Origin: Kaistia hirudinis
Lineage (GTDB): Bacteria; Pseudomonadota; Alphaproteobacteria; Rhizobiales; Kaistiaceae
Reading direction: 5' to 3'
Length of the DNA stretch: 64,000 nt
Assembly: GCF_014196455.1 (NCBI RefSeq)
Contig: NZ_JACIDS010000007.1
Span: forward strand, 1 to 64,000
Within the stretch, counting starts at the first letter, position 1. Each line of letters opens with the position of its first letter. Below, piece after piece: positions 52,587-62,346 of this stretch. The position numbers and the translations under genes were made by a program. The notes below the pieces were generated by a model. That model worked only from the letters and a program-made list of their open reading frames with translations. It was not told the origin of the DNA and ran no database searches.

Positions 52587-53722
52587 CCGTGTGTCCCTCC
52601 TATCAGCAGAGCGTGCTTTTTCGCGCCGTCTTGTGTTGTCGAGCGCTGCCCAATTGAACAGAGGAATGGCCTGCCTCCCACTGTGCTGCGCTGATCGGAG
52701 GTCAGCTTGATCGAGACGGCTGCACAGGGGGATGCGATTTCGGACACCGGAGCGGCAGCTGAATCCGCCGTGTCCGGTCTCATAGCGCTTACGTCTTCCA
52801 TCTAGGGATATGCCGTATGGGAACTGATCCAGACCATAATCGATTTAACGGGCCGATGACGCCGGCATTGGCCGCGAATACTGTCGCGGTTCCAGGAAGG
52901 CGCAGTCGTTCTCGGGCGACAGAATGGAGGATCGAAAGCGCTGCCGGAGATCCCTGTGAGCTGCCTATTGAGGCAGTTCTTGCCAGCATGTCCGAGACCG
53001 CGATCTGGCCCCGCCCAACGCCATGTGGGGTATCTATGATCGGAAGGTCGAAGATGTGCCCGGTAATGTCGTCGAACACGAGGTTGAGATCACCGCCTTT
53101 TCGTATCATCTGATGGCTGCCGTTGGGAAACCTCGGCCAGCATGGTCCACCTCTCACGCGCCTGCCCTTTCACACCCTGCTCAAGTTCTTTATGACGCAA
53201 CAAATGAACTCGCGCTCCGTCAAGCATGCGCCTCATGCGAGCCTAAGCAGCGGCTGGATTCGCTAGCCACTCATTTCACGACGGCCCGTCGCGTTTCGGG
53301 AGGGTTGCCGCGTGGGTCGAAGTCGCCGTCATTTCTGGAATGACATCGGGGCATGCTCGCCTTTCGCGCGATGAGGGCGGGAAAGAGCTTCACAGCACGC
53401 GCCGGCGACCGCCGTAACGTCGGGTGGGCATATGTGATCCCACTGTTACATGTGCGGTGCATCAAAGGGAGCAAACACGCATATTTTACATTGTGGTGGT
53501 CGATCGCGGTGTGGCGGGTCCAGTTCGGGCGCCGGCCCCGATCGGCGCGTTTGAAGATCTGCCCGGCATGTGGCAGACCTGTCGGGACAGGCGCAGGCAA
53601 TACGCGAGAGGCAACCCAAGAAACGCCCAGATGCATATCAACATCGGCCGGAGCGGCTCGGTGAAGCTAGCGAGTGATTCTTGCATAAGTAGGCTGTGCG
53701 TGGCGCCACACGGTTAGACAGT
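52587..53722. other. gene-poor stretch
   Basis: Over 1.1 kb without a convincing gene. Several frames of about 100-120 residues exist on both strands (for example 52789-53157 minus and 53353-53664 plus), but none has a clear ribosome binding site or a family I recognise. Base composition is lower in GC than around it, which fits decayed or recently acquired DNA at the right edge of the transfer module. Confidence 0.4.
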
Positions 53723-54838
53723 ATGACTGCGGATTTTCAACCTGCCCCACATCTGGCGCCCGCGGCTGAGCCCCTTTTGCGAAGCGCCGAGGGCAATGTG
53801 CCATCCATGATCTCGGCGACGGCCATGACCGGCGTGTCGGCCTTCGTGCGCGCCGCTTTCGGAGCGAACGTTCTGAGGCACGCCAACCAGGCGACGATGC
53901 TCGACATGGAGATGATCGAGACCCTCGACTGCTTCATTCCTCAGGCCATCATGACGACCTTCTGCGACGCGGTGGAGCGAAGTGCGGGCGAGGCGAACTT
54001 CGGCCTCATCCTGGCGCCATATTTGTCCGTTTCCGACCTTGGGCAGTGGGGGGAATACGTTCTGGCGGGGGACACGCTGCAGGACGCCATCGCCCGCGCC
54101 GCGACTTCCCTCGGCTATCATTGCAGCGGCGACCGGATCACGCTCTCCGCCAGCGGCCCCGAGGGGCGGCTGCGCTATGTCAGCGCCGCGCGCGGAATGC
54201 CGGGCTACTCCCATGTCGCCATCGGCAATGCGGGCTCGATGCTCAGCCTGTTCCGGTCCTATCTGTCGTCTGACTGGACGCCGCAAATGATCGAGCTGGA
54301 CATTCCCCGCCCGCGCATATCGACGCCGTTCGAAGATACGTTTGGTTGCCCCGTGACGTTCGACGCCGCCAGCGTTTCGATCCTCTTCGAGGCCCACGTG
54401 CTGGATCACCCTGCACGACGCCGGCCGCGCGTGCACCCGATCACGCTCGAGGACGTCGCCCGCAGCCGATTTGCGCCTGCGGATCTCGACAGCTTCGTGA
54501 ATGTGGTCGTCGCGCACATATGGGCCCAGGTGCTCGCGGGGGCCGTGTCGCTCGACAGCACGGCGCAGGCGCTCGATATGAGCGTCCGCTCGGTGCAGCG
54601 CGAACTCAATCGGGAAGGGGTTGATTTCCGGGCGCTCACGAATGCGATCCGCATTCAACGTGCCAAGGAACTGCTGGAAGGCACCAGGGCGTCGATAACC
54701 GAAATCTCGACCGCGCTCGGCTATTCGGCCCCCGCGAATTTCGCCCGCACGTTCCGAAAGGCGACGGAAGTGGCGCCGCAGGAATTTCGCCGGCTGGCAT
54801 GGTCGGCCGCGACACCCAGGCATTCAGGAAACAGGTGA
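53723..54838 (+). CDS. AraC-family transcriptional regulator
   Basis: From ATG 53723 the protein is 371 residues. The N-terminal 230 residues are the arabinose-binding-like sensor type found in OruR/ArgR-like AraC proteins (TMLDMEMIETLDCFIPQAIM). The C-terminal domain has two helix-turn-helix motifs: TAQALDMSVRSVQRELNREG and ITEISTALGYSAPANFARTF. It probably controls one of the nearby cargo operons, perhaps the DUF1254/DUF3604 set, in response to a small molecule. A perfect hairpin terminator follows 19 bases after the stop. Confidence 0.82.
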   Translation: MTADFQPAPHLAPAAEPLLRSAEGNVPSMISATAMTGVSAFVRAAFGANVLRHANQATMLDMEMIETLDCFIPQAIMTTFCDAVERSAGEANFGLILAPYLSVSDLGQWGEYVLAGDTLQDAIARAATSLGYHCSGDRITLSASGPEGRLRYVSAARGMPGYSHVAIGNAGSMLSLFRSYLSSDWTPQMIELDIPRPRISTPFEDTFGCPVTFDAASVSILFEAHVLDHPARRRPRVHPITLEDVARSRFAPADLDSFVNVVVAHIWAQVLAGAVSLDSTAQALDMSVRSVQRELNREGVDFRALTNAIRIQRAKELLEGTRASITEISTALGYSAPANFARTFRKATEVAPQEFRRLAWSAATPRHSGNR

Positions 54839-54857
54839 AGCTGCCTCCTGCTCTGTT

Positions 54858-54888
54858 AGGGTGGCAGAGGCTCAGCCTCTGCCACCCT
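54858..54888. terminator. bidirectional hairpin terminator
   Basis: AGGGTGGCAGAGGCT (54858-54872) is followed, after a single C, by its exact reverse complement ending at 54888. It lies between the convergent AraC gene and the minus-strand gene at 54906, so it can serve both. Confidence 0.75.
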
Positions 54889-54905
54889 GATGTTGTGCCT
54901 GCTTC

Positions 54906-55703
54906 TCAGTAGCAAGGTGGGTAGGGATAGTAGCCGCAGAGCGGACGCGACGCCGCAGCCGCGCCGATCGCCGCGCCGGCCGCCAGGCCGACGGCCGCGG
55001 CGCCCGCCGCGGGATAATAGGGATGGGCGTACCAGGCGCCGTGATAGACCGGCGCGTGCCAATAGGCGCCGCCGTGATAATAGGCTCCACCATAGCCGCC
55101 GAAATGGGCGACACCGCCACCATAAGGGCCGCGCACCGCCCAGGCGTCGATGAACACGGCGACCGGCCCGCCGGCGGCGAGCGTTCCCTCCAGGACCGAG
55201 ACGTCGAAGGTCAGCGTCGAGCCTTCGAGCTTCGGCGACTTCAGCACCATGACCGCGTCCGACACCTCGCCCGGATTGGCACCAAGAACCGACACGGTGG
55301 CGTTGGGCGGATCGACGGCAAAGCTGTTCTTGCCTTCGTCCCACTGCATGAGGAACTGGGAGATCATCTCGTGGCCGGCGGCACGCACCGGGCGGTCGGC
55401 AAAGACGATCGCATTGGGAGCGATGCCCGACAAAACCAGCTTGCCGCCGTCCAGCTTTGCCGACGCGGCATTGAGGACGGCGAGCGAGGGAACCGGCCGA
55501 TCGGCATAGGGAACGCCGATTGCCTTCTGCAACGGCACATGCGGCTGCGATGCCGCCTGCTGTGCCTGCGCGCCGCCGGCGAGAAAGAGAGCGATACCCG
55601 CCGCTCCTGCGAGCGACGCCCCCTTCCGGAGCCCCCGCATGGCGGAAAATAGCCCCGCCGTCTTATCGACGTGCATGTTTTCAGTAGCCTTTGCGCTTTT
55701 CAC
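54906..55703 (-). CDS. exported hypothetical protein with Gly/Tyr/His-rich C-terminus
   Basis: The start is GTG 55703 with GAGG seven bases upstream. An ATG at 55676 is in frame. A signal peptide is clear (ASLAGAAGIALFLAGGAQAQ). The mature part has a beta-sandwich-like region (residues 60-180: KLVLSGIAPNAIVFADRPV, EGSTLTFDVSVLEGTL). A low-complexity tail with many Tyr, His, Gly and Ala residues follows (YGGAYYHGGAYWHAPVYHG), ending in Cys-Tyr. It lies downstream of the DUF1254 gene on the same strand, though 245 bases apart. No named family is recognised; an envelope role is likely. Confidence 0.68.
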   Translation of the reverse strand: MKSAKATENMHVDKTAGLFSAMRGLRKGASLAGAAGIALFLAGGAQAQQAASQPHVPLQKAIGVPYADRPVPSLAVLNAASAKLDGGKLVLSGIAPNAIVFADRPVRAAGHEMISQFLMQWDEGKNSFAVDPPNATVSVLGANPGEVSDAVMVLKSPKLEGSTLTFDVSVLEGTLAAGGPVAVFIDAWAVRGPYGGGVAHFGGYGGAYYHGGAYWHAPVYHGAWYAHPYYPAAGAAAVGLAAGAAIGAAAASRPLCGYYPYPPCY

Positions 55704-55948
55704 GCGAGCACCTCATGTTTGACCATTGCTTCACACATCGCATCGACATGACCGGATCGAGCCCCACGCGAATTGTCGTCGCCGGTGACGGGATCGTGCG
55801 GCTGGCCATCTTCGCCGCATGCGGCAGCGACAGGACGCGGGCCTCGGCGAACGCCACTTCCTCCACCGGTCTGAGCCCCTTTCCCTCGGCTTTCCGGCGG
55901 CGCTCCTCGCTCTTGTCGAACCGCCGCTCGGCCCGCCGGGGCACGGTT

Positions 55949-57580
55949 TTACTTCGTCCCGCCGACGTTACCGGAAACCAGTTCCACCTCGCTCGGGCGC
56001 CAGCTTTTGTCGAAGAACGACGGCAGCGGGCTGTAGAGGCGCAGGATGGTGAACCAGCCCTTCTCGGGGGCAGTCTGGATCCAGTTGCCGCGCGCCACGC
56101 CTTCCGGCTGGGTCGGGCCGAAATAGATGGTGGTGGTCCCGTCCGCGACCGCCTCCGCCGCCGGGGACGGATAGCTCTGGCTGCCGGCGCGCGGATATTT
56201 CTGCGGCGTCTGCAGCATCGAGCGGGTCTGGTTGTCGTAGAGCGTGAAGGACCAGAACGCCGCCGCCGGAATGTCCTTCGGCAGCGTCACCTTATAAGTC
56301 TTCGCGCCGTCGAACGGCTTGCCGTCGGCATCGAGGAAACCCATCAAATATTGCGAGCCGACGCCGGGGATCCGCATGATCATGCCGGGCGAGTCGAGCG
56401 TGTAGGCGTAATAGAAGGCCGTGCGTGAATCGAGCGTGCGGGCGCCGGTCGGCGGCAGCGGCTTGAAGACGCCCTTCTCGAACAGCGGCGGCGGCGTCTC
56501 GAAGAAGGCGCCGCCCTCCCACAGCATGCTGCCCCAATGCGAGCCCTCGTAGTAGGCCCAGTCGGGGTGCTGCATCGCATAACGCCAATTGAGCGCGCGG
56601 CCGCTCGCCTGCCCGACCGCGGCGGCTTCCGAGAGGATCTTCTTCATCCGCGCGTCCGGCTTGAACGGCTTGCCGTGCACGATGCCGATGGCAGCGAGTT
56701 GGCCGGCCAGTTCCACGTCATAGCTGGTAGCCGGCTCGTTCTGGACGTTCTCGTTGATCAGCTCGAAGAAGCCGTAGTCGCTGGGCGGGATGGTATTGAA
56801 CGCGCGGCCGGTGGCCTCGATGAATGTCGTCTCGGGGATCTTCGGCTCGCCGGCGATGCGCACCGATCCGTCCAGCGCCTGGGCGATGCTGGAGCCGAAG
56901 CTGCCCGGCTGGTACGGATAGACCTTCATGGTCCGCTTGATATTCTCGACCGCCGGCTTCGGGTCGTTGCCGACCAGATTGGCGCGCGCCGCATAGAGCG
57001 CGAAGTTCGTCTTCGAACGGGCGACGAAATAGCCGCCCTCGGGCAGCGGGCCATCGTAGTCTGGCCCGACGATAAGGTACTTGCCACCGAGCCCGCGATC
57101 CGGGCCGGGCGCGCCGATGTCGATGATCCAGGAGAACCACATGTCGTTGATCGTGCCGATGCCGCCCGGCGGCTGCTCGATCACGACGGGGCCTTTGCTC
57201 AGGTCGAGCCCGGTCATGTAGTAGACCGTGTCGGCATTGGCGGTCAGGAACAGCGAAGCCGAGTCCATCAGCCCGGAGAAGATAACAACGTCGCCGGGCC
57301 TGGCGCCGATCTCCTGGAAACCCTTCACGAGGGCGAGCGCGGACGCTCCCCGGAAGCTGTTGTTGTAGACGTTGAGCGCACGGGTGAAGTCCAGCGTGTC
57401 GTAGACCTTCCGCGCCGTTTCCGCCGTCGGCACCCCGTCCCGAAACTCGAGCTTGCCCGCACGGGTGTCGACCGCCGCCGGCGCCGACAGGGATTTGACG
57501 GTCTCGGGGGAGACGTCGGAGAGCGCCGGTCCCGCAGCGAGGAGAAAGGCGCAGCCGCCGAGCAGGATTGCACGCATCAT
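55949..57580 (-). CDS. secreted DUF1254/DUF1214 protein
   Basis: From ATG 57580 the 543-residue protein has a signal peptide (MMRAILLGGCAFLLAAGPALS) and the two-domain DUF1254-DUF1214 structure. The first domain is seen in RKVYDTLDFTRALNVYNNSF and LTANADTVYYMTGLDLSKGP. The second is seen in AFWSFTLYDNQTRSML and a C-terminus with NWIQTAPEKGWFTILRLYSP. These periplasmic proteins often occur in xenobiotic or membrane-stress gene groups and have no agreed activity. The Trp- and Tyr-rich core is typical. The upstream frame extension is discarded because it precedes the signal peptide. Confidence 0.85.
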   Translation of the reverse strand: MMRAILLGGCAFLLAAGPALSDVSPETVKSLSAPAAVDTRAGKLEFRDGVPTAETARKVYDTLDFTRALNVYNNSFRGASALALVKGFQEIGARPGDVVIFSGLMDSASLFLTANADTVYYMTGLDLSKGPVVIEQPPGGIGTINDMWFSWIIDIGAPGPDRGLGGKYLIVGPDYDGPLPEGGYFVARSKTNFALYAARANLVGNDPKPAVENIKRTMKVYPYQPGSFGSSIAQALDGSVRIAGEPKIPETTFIEATGRAFNTIPPSDYGFFELINENVQNEPATSYDVELAGQLAAIGIVHGKPFKPDARMKKILSEAAAVGQASGRALNWRYAMQHPDWAYYEGSHWGSMLWEGGAFFETPPPLFEKGVFKPLPPTGARTLDSRTAFYYAYTLDSPGMIMRIPGVGSQYLMGFLDADGKPFDGAKTYKVTLPKDIPAAAFWSFTLYDNQTRSMLQTPQKYPRAGSQSYPSPAAEAVADGTTTIYFGPTQPEGVARGNWIQTAPEKGWFTILRLYSPLPSFFDKSWRPSEVELVSGNVGGTK

Positions 57581-57819
57581 TTGGTATCCCTGTCCAAGGG
57601 CTCCAATCAAATGGAGCACGCCCATTCCGTGCGGTTCGTCCTATCCATCCGCCGGCACGTCGTCGCATCGGATGGAGCACAGTTCGCCTCGCGCCGCCTA
57701 TCATTTTGCGCCAGTTCGCTCGGCATGAACGGGAGTTCTCGCGGCGAAGGCCATGATGGTCACCACACGATCCCGTCGTTCTGGCGCAAACTGAATAGTG
57801 GGCCACCTCACCTTTGGTC

Positions 57820-58689
57820 ATGCTCGAACCGGGTAAGAATCTCGTCCGCTTGAGGGGGCTGCGACGGAGAATGAACACGGAACTCATGGAGAATTCCCAC
57901 GAGATGGTCGCCATCGGTGGATCGGTCAATCTGCGCGACATTGGTGGTTGGAGCACGGGCAGCGGGCGGCGGGTCCGCTGCGGACATCTGTTTCGGTCGA
58001 GAGCCCTCGACCGCTTGGACGCGGACGGACTTAAGGCCGTCAGCAGTCTCGGCCTTCGGACCGTGATCGATTTGCGCACGGCGGCCGAGCGCCGGGCATC
58101 TCCCGACGCGTGTCCAGCGGGCGTCACCTGGGTTGCCTGCGATGTTCTGGGTGATATGCCGGCAGGCGTGCCGGCGCGGCTTGCGCAGGTGCTGGCCGAA
58201 CCTCGGAACGCAGCTGACCTCGTGGGTGGCGGCAAGATCCAGGCGATGTTCGAGCACGGCTATCGGCAGATCGTAGCGCTGCCGGGCGCGATCCGGGCTT
58301 ACCGCGACTTCATCGTGCTGCTTTCCTCGGGCGGCCGGCGGCCGCTCCTTTTCCACTGCACGACCGGCAAGGACCGCACCAGCTGGGCAACGGCCATCGT
58401 TCTCACTGTCCTCGGCGTCTCCCGCGACGACATCATGCGTGACTACCTGCTCACCAATGTCGAGCTCCGACCGGCGTTGCAGCCCGTTCTTGACGCATTC
58501 GCGATGGCAGGCGGCGATCCCGAATTGCTGGAGCCGGTACTCAGTGTCCGGAGCGCCTATCTCGACGCAGCATTCGACCAGGCCGGCAGGTGCTATGGTT
58601 CTATGGACGGCTATCTGACGAGCGGACTGGGGGTCAGTGATCGGCTGCGACAACGCCTTCGCGACGAACTGACCGCGGAAGCGACGTGA
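57820..58689 (+). CDS. protein-tyrosine phosphatase family protein
   Basis: The protein is 289 residues from ATG 57820. ATGs at 57871 and 57886 are possible later starts. It has the cysteine-phosphatase signature HCTTGKDRT at residues 179-187, with Cys180 and Arg186, and the N-terminal substrate region NLRDIGG, which is typical of bacterial tyrosine/lipid phosphatases of the MptpB type. It is cytoplasmic as written. It could dephosphorylate proteins or phosphoinositides. It is the first gene of a plus-strand pair with the GGDEF protein. Confidence 0.82.
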   Translation: MLEPGKNLVRLRGLRRRMNTELMENSHEMVAIGGSVNLRDIGGWSTGSGRRVRCGHLFRSRALDRLDADGLKAVSSLGLRTVIDLRTAAERRASPDACPAGVTWVACDVLGDMPAGVPARLAQVLAEPRNAADLVGGGKIQAMFEHGYRQIVALPGAIRAYRDFIVLLSSGGRRPLLFHCTTGKDRTSWATAIVLTVLGVSRDDIMRDYLLTNVELRPALQPVLDAFAMAGGDPELLEPVLSVRSAYLDAAFDQAGRCYGSMDGYLTSGLGVSDRLRQRLRDELTAEAT

Positions 58690-58815
58690 CTGAGATCGTG
58701 CCGCGGCGTCCGCGCGCTGTACCCGCCCGGTCCTATGACCGCCGCTCGCCCACGGATGCCAGCCACTCTCTGCGATCCACGCCGGACCGTCGAGGAAGAG
58801 TGATAGATATCGTGG

Positions 58816-59904
58816 ATGGCCCGAGCCGATATGCTATTCTTCTTCCCAGTGGGAGACCGCATCTCGTTCAATCGGGGCTCGCGGCGCGGGTTGTTCGGTA
58901 CGTGGCCGAAACAAGCCATCACCCCTATCGTCATACCAGAAAGTCCGACAGGGGTCCCCGTGGATGAATTCCTGAGGCGAGCTGCCGCCACCCGCGCCCT
59001 GACCTACGAGCAGCTGCACATTCTGCTCGATGCACTTCCGGTTGCGGTATCCTGGGCGACCCTTGCGGATCGCAGGATCAGGTTTCAGAACCGCTCCTTC
59101 AAGACTATCTTCGGCTATGCAGATGGCGACTTCGAGACGATCGACGAATTCGTCGCCAAGACGTACCTGCGCGATGCGGATCGCGCCCTCGCAATCGCAA
59201 AATGGCAGAGCGTGTGGGCTGCGGAGAGGAATGGAATTTCCGAGATCGATGCGTTCGAGCTCGAGATCCGCTGTGCCGATGGCAGCGTTCGCCCGGTCCA
59301 GCATCGCGGGATCATTCTTCCCGAACTTGGCATCGCCATCGCCGTGTATGACGACATCAGCGAGAGGAAGAAGGTTGAAAATGCGCTCCGGCAGATCGCC
59401 TTCACCGATCCACTGACGGGCCTTTCCAATCGCCGTGTCCTGCAGGACCGTTGGAACGAGAAGCAGGCCGATCCAGCTGAGGCCGCCAATGCCTGTGCCC
59501 TCCTGTTGATCGACCTCGATGGCTTCAAGGCCATCAACGACCGGTTGGGGCATGAGGTCGGCGACGCGGCTCTCGTCGCCGTCGCGGAGCGCCTTTCCGG
59601 CTGCGTCAGCACACACGACCTCGTCTGTCGCCTGGGCGGCGACGAGTTCGTCATTTTCGTTTCCGATCTCAGATTACCCGCGCAGGTGGAACAGATGTGT
59701 TGGCGCATTCTGTCCACTCTCGCATTGCCCTGGAGTGTCCGGGGACATTCCGTGGAACTGCGCGCCACCATCGGCGCAAGTCTTGGCCCTCACGACGGGA
59801 ACGATCTGCGCGCGCTCCTCAGGCGTGCTGACGAAGCTCTATATAGGTGCAAGCTCGCTCATCGCGGCACATGGCAGTGGTTCAACAGGCCTGAGGCCGC
59901 GTGA
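58816..59904 (+). CDS. PAS-GGDEF diguanylate cyclase
   Basis: The 362-residue protein has an N-terminal PAS domain (residues 70-195, with LPVAVSWATLADRRIRFQNR and VYDDISERKKVENALRQ), then a GGDEF domain with FTDPLTGLSNRRVLQDR and the active-site GGDEF at residues 274-278. It should make cyclic di-GMP. The residues ahead of the active site read STHD where an inhibitory R-x-x-D would be, so product inhibition is probably lost. No EAL domain is present. The signal sensed by the PAS domain is unknown. It follows the phosphatase gene by 126 bases. Confidence 0.88.
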   Translation: MARADMLFFFPVGDRISFNRGSRRGLFGTWPKQAITPIVIPESPTGVPVDEFLRRAAATRALTYEQLHILLDALPVAVSWATLADRRIRFQNRSFKTIFGYADGDFETIDEFVAKTYLRDADRALAIAKWQSVWAAERNGISEIDAFELEIRCADGSVRPVQHRGIILPELGIAIAVYDDISERKKVENALRQIAFTDPLTGLSNRRVLQDRWNEKQADPAEAANACALLLIDLDGFKAINDRLGHEVGDAALVAVAERLSGCVSTHDLVCRLGGDEFVIFVSDLRLPAQVEQMCWRILSTLALPWSVRGHSVELRATIGASLGPHDGNDLRALLRRADEALYRCKLAHRGTWQWFNRPEAA

Positions 59905-60337
59905 CAGTCGAGCGCGGCTTTGAGCCGGTGCGCGGTCACATGGGACGTCGGCGCGATGTCGACGACGGTCGCTGGAACACATGAGAACGCAGTACGGAAC
60001 GAAGCGGCGCCTCTGTCCGTCCGCGCAGGCATTCCACCGCCGGATTCTGCCCGCCCCTACCAAGAGCGGATCAGCCCGGTCACCGCGATCACGTCGATCC
60101 GCCCCTCGCAGGCAAGCGCACGTTGGTGCGAGGCATAATCTCAAAGCGGCTTGACCGTGGTCCTCACCGCGGGGGCGCAGACCGCTATCGTGTACTTCGC
60201 TTGGTCGGCACCGGATCGCTTCGGTCCTTGGGGGCCTCGATCGCTTGTAACCGTCGGTCGAGTGGATGGTATTCCTGCGCTGTAGCTGCTGCGCGGAAGC
60301 TATGGAACGAAGAAACGAACATTCGCCATCAGTTGCA
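59905..60337. other. spacer between convergent genes
   Basis: About 430 bases between the GGDEF stop and the esterase stop. The open frames here have no good starts or familiar sequence. I see nothing specific in it. Confidence 0.35.
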
Positions 60338-61477
60338 CTATCTGGGAGTATCCGCATTCAGACCGGTCAATTGGCTAACGACACCAACCGTCGCAAGGTT
60401 GAGGCTGTCGATCGGAGAAATACGCTGATCCGTCAAAGCCTTGCTGCTTGCAAGCTGCTGTCCAATCTGCTGGATAATGCGAGGGCTGTGGGCATATACA
60501 CCGTGATCGATCCAGCCATTGGTGCGGATATCGGTCATATTCACGATGCTGATCCGGTTCTGCTCCATGAATGCTTTGTACGGTTCCGCATTCGGATTGA
60601 AGTCACCGAGCCTTGCCTTGCTGCCCCAGAGGATCTTAGCTACCGCGAGCGCCTTGTCATCGCTATCGATGAACACGGTGAAGGCGGGCCGACTGGCGCC
60701 CATGGCGTTGACTTGCGTGCGAAACACGTCGATGTCGACATCGGCGTCCGCCAGCATGACGTTCCTGATCTTCGGCGAAATGGAGCGGTTCCGGATGGCC
60801 ATCTGCCTGAGTGCCTCCAGCGTGACCCAATTGCCCATGGAATGCGCCAGGATGGAAATTCCACCCACCGATTTGTCGGCGATGAGGTAGTCGAGTGTGC
60901 GCTCGAGGGCGTCGCGCGAATAGGTCGAACTGTCCCGATCGTAACCGTAGGCGAGCAGTTTCCCGGCCGAGGGCCAGGTGAAGAGCACCGGGACGTCGTC
61001 GGTACCGGAATCATGAACGATCTGGGCGAACCGGAATACCGCATCCTCAAAGGTATTGTTGAAGCCGTGAACGAAAACGAGAACGTTTCGCGTCGGCCCT
61101 TTTTCGAGCCGATTCTGGAATTTGGCGAGAATGCTGTGCCGGCTCAGCGTGTTGTCGTTTACGATGGCGAACGAGCGCTCCGGGTCAGCCGGCACCTGCC
61201 GGGGCCATTCAACCTGCCCCGTCTTGTGATCCGGCGGAATGGATATGGCGATCTGCGCGAATCCGGGCTCGCCGCGATTCCCGCCGAACATCTCGCCTGG
61301 AACCGCGGACGGCATCCGCGTCGTCGCGACCAGCATGTCGACCTGCGAGGTGCCACGCACTGGCGCTCGCTCTCCCGCAGTGAAGACGTGTTCCTGCGGC
61401 GGCGCGCATCCTCCGCCCGTCAAGGCGCAGCCGATCGCCGCCGCAATCCCGAGCCGCCTGATCGCGAATCCCATCAT
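60338..61477 (-). CDS. lipoprotein alpha/beta hydrolase (DUF900-like esterase)
   Basis: The ATG at 61477 gives a lipoprotein signal (RRLGIAAAIGCALTGGGCA) with the lipobox Cys in GGGC; the longer frame upstream is discarded. The 379-residue protein has the DUF900-type alpha/beta hydrolase core: LVFVHGFNNTFEDAVFRFAQ, then the nucleophile Ser in ISILAHSMGNWVTLEALRQ, and later Asp and His candidates (ADADVDIDVF, WIDHGVYAHS). It is probably anchored on the periplasmic side of a membrane and cleaves an ester or lipid. Its substrate is not evident. Confidence 0.8.
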   Translation of the reverse strand: MMGFAIRRLGIAAAIGCALTGGGCAPPQEHVFTAGERAPVRGTSQVDMLVATTRMPSAVPGEMFGGNRGEPGFAQIAISIPPDHKTGQVEWPRQVPADPERSFAIVNDNTLSRHSILAKFQNRLEKGPTRNVLVFVHGFNNTFEDAVFRFAQIVHDSGTDDVPVLFTWPSAGKLLAYGYDRDSSTYSRDALERTLDYLIADKSVGGISILAHSMGNWVTLEALRQMAIRNRSISPKIRNVMLADADVDIDVFRTQVNAMGASRPAFTVFIDSDDKALAVAKILWGSKARLGDFNPNAEPYKAFMEQNRISIVNMTDIRTNGWIDHGVYAHSPRIIQQIGQQLASSKALTDQRISPIDSLNLATVGVVSQLTGLNADTPR

Positions 61478-61814
61478 CCAATCCCGATTGCTTGCAGGCG
61501 CGCCCGAAATGCCATTGTGGCCAACCATCCGAACGTGGGGCGCACGCTGAGGCGGAGGGTGAAGACGCAACCGGCTGCCCGGGACGCGGCGAAGGGCTCG
61601 TCGATTGGCGTGGGCGCCCTTCATGCATCCACGGCGGTTGATCTCATCAACAATCGAGACGAGACCTACGACCGTCATCGCGTTTGCCCCTCTGCTCGAC
61701 GCGGCGCCATGAAGCATCAATTGGAAATCGGAACCACTCCTTTTGCGCCAACTCCGAGGACGCCCGACATCCTCCCGGACACCGGCATCGCATCGGGCGT
61801 ATGACCGCAAGCCG
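61478..61814. other. spacer upstream of the esterase gene
   Basis: About 337 bases with no recognised gene. It must carry the promoter of the minus-strand esterase gene. The frames here give low-complexity Arg/Pro-rich peptides only. Confidence 0.35.
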
Positions 61815-62069
61815 TCAGTCGTAGCGCATGCTGTTTGCACGACAGTTGTGCGGCGCGGCGACGGTCGCCTTTCTAAAGACGCGGGCGAAGTTAGCGGGTG
61901 AGGAATATCCTAACTCAACTGAAACGTCGGTGATGGATTCGCCCGTATCACGACGCAGCCCGGTCACGCGCCATATTTTCACTGCGCTCGCAAGGTGCCG
62001 CAACTCGGTGCCTGCGCGCTCAAGTTCTCTCGGTAATGAGCGAATACCGCCATCCATAGCCCTGCAGGA
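61815..62069 (-). pseudogene. remnant of an AraC-family regulator
   Basis: Read on the minus strand, the last 80 or so residues before the stop are the C-terminal helix-turn-helix of an AraC protein: SITDVSVELGYSSPANFARV with FRKATVAAP. They align closely with the C-terminus of the intact AraC gene at 53723. Further upstream the frame gives unrelated sequence, so the sensor domain and first part of the DNA-binding domain are gone. The remnant is therefore a decayed relative of the regulator 8 kb away. Confidence 0.75.
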
Positions 62070-62346
62070 CGCAACTGGAGGCCACAGGAACTGTGACCAT
62101 GTGGCTACTCCCCCCGATCGCGAGCATCGGTGGCGCAAAATGAGTGGCCCTGAATGTGGCTGCCGCCTAGCCTCGCTCCGATCATCGGTAGGTTGCTTCA
62201 GCGTCGATGTAAAGGGTTTGACGGGGTGGTTGTCGGCAACGACAAAATGGAGTCTACGCCTATTCATAGCGAATAAAAAGTTCATCCATGTAACGAAGCG
62301 GCGAAATATCCGCAAATGTCGCCACTCAAATACAATCGATAAATAC

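Noticed and set aside
53440-53470. A partly palindromic ATGTGC-GGTGCAT-like sequence considered as a TraR binding box
   Set aside because: The half-sites match the 18-base tra box poorly and no tra promoter follows it.
61478-61840. N-terminal extension of the lipoprotein esterase
   Set aside because: The lipoprotein signal begins at 61477, so translation must start there. The upstream part is Arg/Pro-rich shadow sequence.
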